Of a DNA stretch of 8,280 nucleotides, positions 6,684 through 8,280 are shown piece by piece. Each line of letters opens with the position of its first letter. The first letter of the stretch is position 1. Source of the DNA: Sellimonas sp963559135 (GTDB lineage: Bacteria; Bacillota; Clostridia; Lachnospirales; Lachnospiraceae); NCBI GenBank assembly GCA_963559135.1, contig CAUWJP010000056.1, positions 1-8,280 on the forward strand, read 5' to 3'. The notes beneath the pieces are model-generated. The model saw only the letters and a list, made by a program, of their open reading frames with translations, was not told the origin of the DNA and ran no database searches. Made by a program: the position numbers and the translations under genes.

Positions 6684-7287
6684 GAACTTTCACCTCTTTC
6701 TTTTTAATATAAGGCATACCATAATTCATTTTCACAAGAAAACGGTCCGGAATTCTTTTTACAATGATCCATGCCACAAGAAAGTTTACAATTGTATTAA
6801 CCGTTCCGGAAATCACATTAGTTGAGAGTACCGAGCTCCACAAGGCCTGTCCGGAAGCCACAAATGCCGCTGTAATCAAATCAGTTCCTGCACCTGTGAC
6901 ACCGCCAAACATAAATACTGTTACAACAGCTGCTGAAACTGATGAAATCGTATTCAGAAGAGCACATCCAATCACTACCCCCAAAATATTCGTATACCAT
7001 TTCCACCTGGAAAAAAAGCCTGATGCAAGCCCGATCAACATTGAAACAATCGCATAACCAAAAGCCGTCGGATAAATCATTCCGTTTACTACATTACTGA
7101 GCAAGCCGGTAACCATACCTACCCACGGCCCTGCAATCATGGATACAAGTATTGTTCCGATCTGATCCACAAAAATCGGCAGTTTCAGAATCGTAGACAT
7201 CTGATAACCGACTACACTGATAGAAACGCCGACAGGAACAAGTACCAGCGCCATCAGAGTAAAATCATATTTCAATCCTCTTTTCAT
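6676..7287 (-). CDS. ECF transporter S component (substrate-specific membrane subunit), substrate unknown
   Basis: This 203-residue, very hydrophobic protein has about six membrane helices (roughly 8-29, 38-53, 55-70, 74-93, 99-127 and 155-178) and a basic C-terminal tail. The size, the topology and the position directly before ecfT identify it as the S component that captures the substrate. Notable segments are LPIFVDQIGT (36-45), AGPWVGMVTG (52-61) and GTVNTIVNFL (161-170). I could not match it to a named S family such as RibU, ThiT, BioY, FolT or QueT. Its genetic partners, a nucleoside hydrolase and a ribokinase, suggest that it binds a nucleoside or a ribosylated compound. ATG at 7287 has GAGG 7 bases upstream, and the start overlaps the kinase stop as ATGA. 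It could be confused with other small multi-helix proteins, but the context makes an S component likely. Confidence 0.85.
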   Translation of the reverse strand: MKRGLKYDFTLMALVLVPVGVSISVVGYQMSTILKLPIFVDQIGTILVSMIAGPWVGMVTGLLSNVVNGMIYPTAFGYAIVSMLIGLASGFFSRWKWYTNILGVVIGCALLNTISSVSAAVVTVFMFGGVTGAGTDLITAAFVASGQALWSSVLSTNVISGTVNTIVNFLVAWIIVKRIPDRFLVKMNYGMPYIKKKEVKVHG

Positions 7288-8198
7288 ATTTCTTCCTCAC
7301 TTTTTATTTGATATAGTTCTTCCTTATATGGAATCGTCTCTGCTGCTCCTTTCCGGGAAACAGTGATTGTTGCTGCTCTGGCCGCCTCATCCAATGCTTT
7401 TTGAATCTCATGTTCTTTTTCCATTACATGAGCAAAAAAGTAACCTGTAAATGTATCTCCTGCAGCCGTTGTATCTTCAACATTACATGAATACGCATTC
7501 TGGACATATTCCTTTCCTTCTACAAAACATCTGGATCCTTTTTCGCCTAATGTCAGAACAATTCCGGCTCCCGGGCATATTTCTTTCAGCTTTTTCAACG
7601 CCTGCTCAATCATTTTCTCACCTGTCATCTGACATACTTCTACTTCATTCAGAATGATCCATTCTATTTTTTCCAGATCATACGTCATAATCTCCGGTTC
7701 AAAAGGAGAGGGATTCAAAACTATTTTCATTCCTCTTTTGGATGCTTCCTGTATCAACAGTTCAATTCCGTTTATCTCATTTTGCAGGAACAGATAGTCG
7801 CCTTTAGAAAAATGCTCCAGTACTTTGATAATTTCCTGTTCTGTCTGATCACGATTTGCCCCTGGAAATAAAATAATAGAGTTTCTTCCTTCTGAATCCA
7901 CCTGAATGATCGCATTTCCTGTAGGAGATTTACTTATCATTAATCCCTCCACATTCACGCCGGCATTCTCACAAACTTGTTTTAACATAGAGCCGTCTTC
8001 TCCGATTTTACCCGCAATCCAGATATTGCCGCCTGCTTTCGCCAATGCTATAGCCTGATTAAGCCCTTTTCCTCCCGGATTACACCTTAGACTTCTTGAT
8101 GAAATTGTTTCTCCCGGATTCACAATATGGTCAAGTTCATAAACATAATCCAGATTCAAAGAACCAAACACCAGACCTTTTTTATGCACTTGCATCAT
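7284..8198 (-). CDS. Ribokinase-like PfkB-family sugar kinase
   Basis: This 304-residue cytoplasmic kinase resembles ribokinase along its whole length. GSLNLDYVYELD (12-23) and PGETISS are in the N-terminal lobe. CNPGGKGLNQA (39-49) is the first PfkB signature, FPGAN (111-115) follows, and NEVEV (184-188) is the 'NE.E' metal/phosphate element. TTAAGDTFTGYF (243-254) holds the anion hole and catalytic base D248. SRKGAAETIP near the C-terminus matches the ribokinase tail (TRKGAQPSVP type). The expected reaction is ATP-dependent phosphorylation of ribose to ribose-5-phosphate, fitting a pathway that frees ribose from nucleosides; a nucleoside kinase is the main alternative. ATG at 8198 has GGAGG 9 bases upstream, and a second ATG follows directly. 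Its stop overlaps the S component start as ATGA. It is the first complete gene of the operon in the window. Confidence 0.9.
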   Translation of the reverse strand: MMQVHKKGLVFGSLNLDYVYELDHIVNPGETISSRSLRCNPGGKGLNQAIALAKAGGNIWIAGKIGEDGSMLKQVCENAGVNVEGLMISKSPTGNAIIQVDSEGRNSIILFPGANRDQTEQEIIKVLEHFSKGDYLFLQNEINGIELLIQEASKRGMKIVLNPSPFEPEIMTYDLEKIEWIILNEVEVCQMTGEKMIEQALKKLKEICPGAGIVLTLGEKGSRCFVEGKEYVQNAYSCNVEDTTAAGDTFTGYFFAHVMEKEHEIQKALDEAARAATITVSRKGAAETIPYKEELYQIKSEEEI

Positions 8199-8280
8199 TT
8201 TTTCTCACCTCCGCTCTTTCTTCTTGTAGCCATGAGCAAAACTCCACACATCCAGTATTTATGCGGGTTTGCGAGGCATG
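8182..8280 (-). other. Window edge, possibly the 3' end of an upstream gene
   Basis: The 82 bases upstream of the kinase are open in two minus-strand frames. One ends in TGA at 8195-8197, giving the ATGA overlap seen elsewhere in this operon, with residues ending KSGGEKK. The other ends in TAA at 8182-8184, with residues ending EVRKNDASA. The third frame has a stop (TAA) near the edge and another (TGA) in the ribosome binding site. Either open frame could be the tail of a co-transcribed gene, or the stretch may be noncoding leader. The fragment is too short to identify. Confidence 0.3.

Noticed and set aside
7284..8198. Pseudouridine kinase (PsuK) assignment
   Set aside because: It is also a PfkB protein, but no PsuG glycosidase is in the window, and the C-terminal tail and GSLNLD/GGKGLNQ pattern fit ribokinase better.
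8199..8280. Plus-strand frame reading MSKTPHIQYLCGF at the right edge
   Set aside because: It is open to the edge but short, lacks a clear ribosome binding site and lies opposite minus-strand frames. There is no evidence that it is coding.
1..8280. CRISPR arrays, insertion sequences, tRNA or rRNA genes
   Set aside because: No repeated spacer arrays, transposase motifs, inverted repeats with target duplications or tRNA-like cloverleaf sequences were seen.

Overview
The window is a compact, low-GC stretch with every recognisable gene on the minus strand, strong AGGAGG-type ribosome binding sites, mostly ATG starts and overlapping gene ends. Together with Ktr-type potassium uptake and a group I ECF transporter, this points to a Firmicute, most likely a gut-type Clostridia/Lachnospiraceae relative. 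The taxonomic placement is inferred from style and gene content; no rRNA or other marker gene is present.

Read in the direction of transcription (right to left), there are two operons. The first (about 8198 down to 3367) encodes a ribokinase-like PfkB kinase, an ECF transporter S component, the transmembrane EcfT subunit, two different ECF ATPases and a nucleoside hydrolase. All six genes overlap or share stop/start bases (ATGA, TAATG and short overlaps), so they are almost certainly one translationally coupled transcript. It ends in a clear intrinsic terminator at 3311-3348. The simplest reading is a high-affinity uptake and cleavage module for a nucleoside-like compound: the ECF complex imports it, the hydrolase splits base from ribose, and the kinase phosphorylates the freed ribose. 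The substrate is not determined by the sequence. Ordinary pyrimidine nucleosides, ribose, or a modified nucleoside such as queuosine are the main candidates.

The second operon (3198 down to 30) encodes the KtrB/TrkH potassium channel subunit, its KtrA/TrkA RCK gating subunit, an unrecognised small membrane-anchored protein, and a stand-alone KdpD N-terminal sensor domain without the Usp-like, membrane or histidine-kinase parts. This looks like a potassium uptake operon with two possible accessory regulators. The last gene stops at position 30, and what follows is outside the window.

The only sizeable gap between genes is 3199-3366 (168 bases), which holds the terminator of the first operon and the AT-rich leader and promoter region of the second. 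The right edge (8199-8280) is open in more than one frame and may hold the end of an upstream gene. No RNA genes, insertion sequences or CRISPR arrays were seen.
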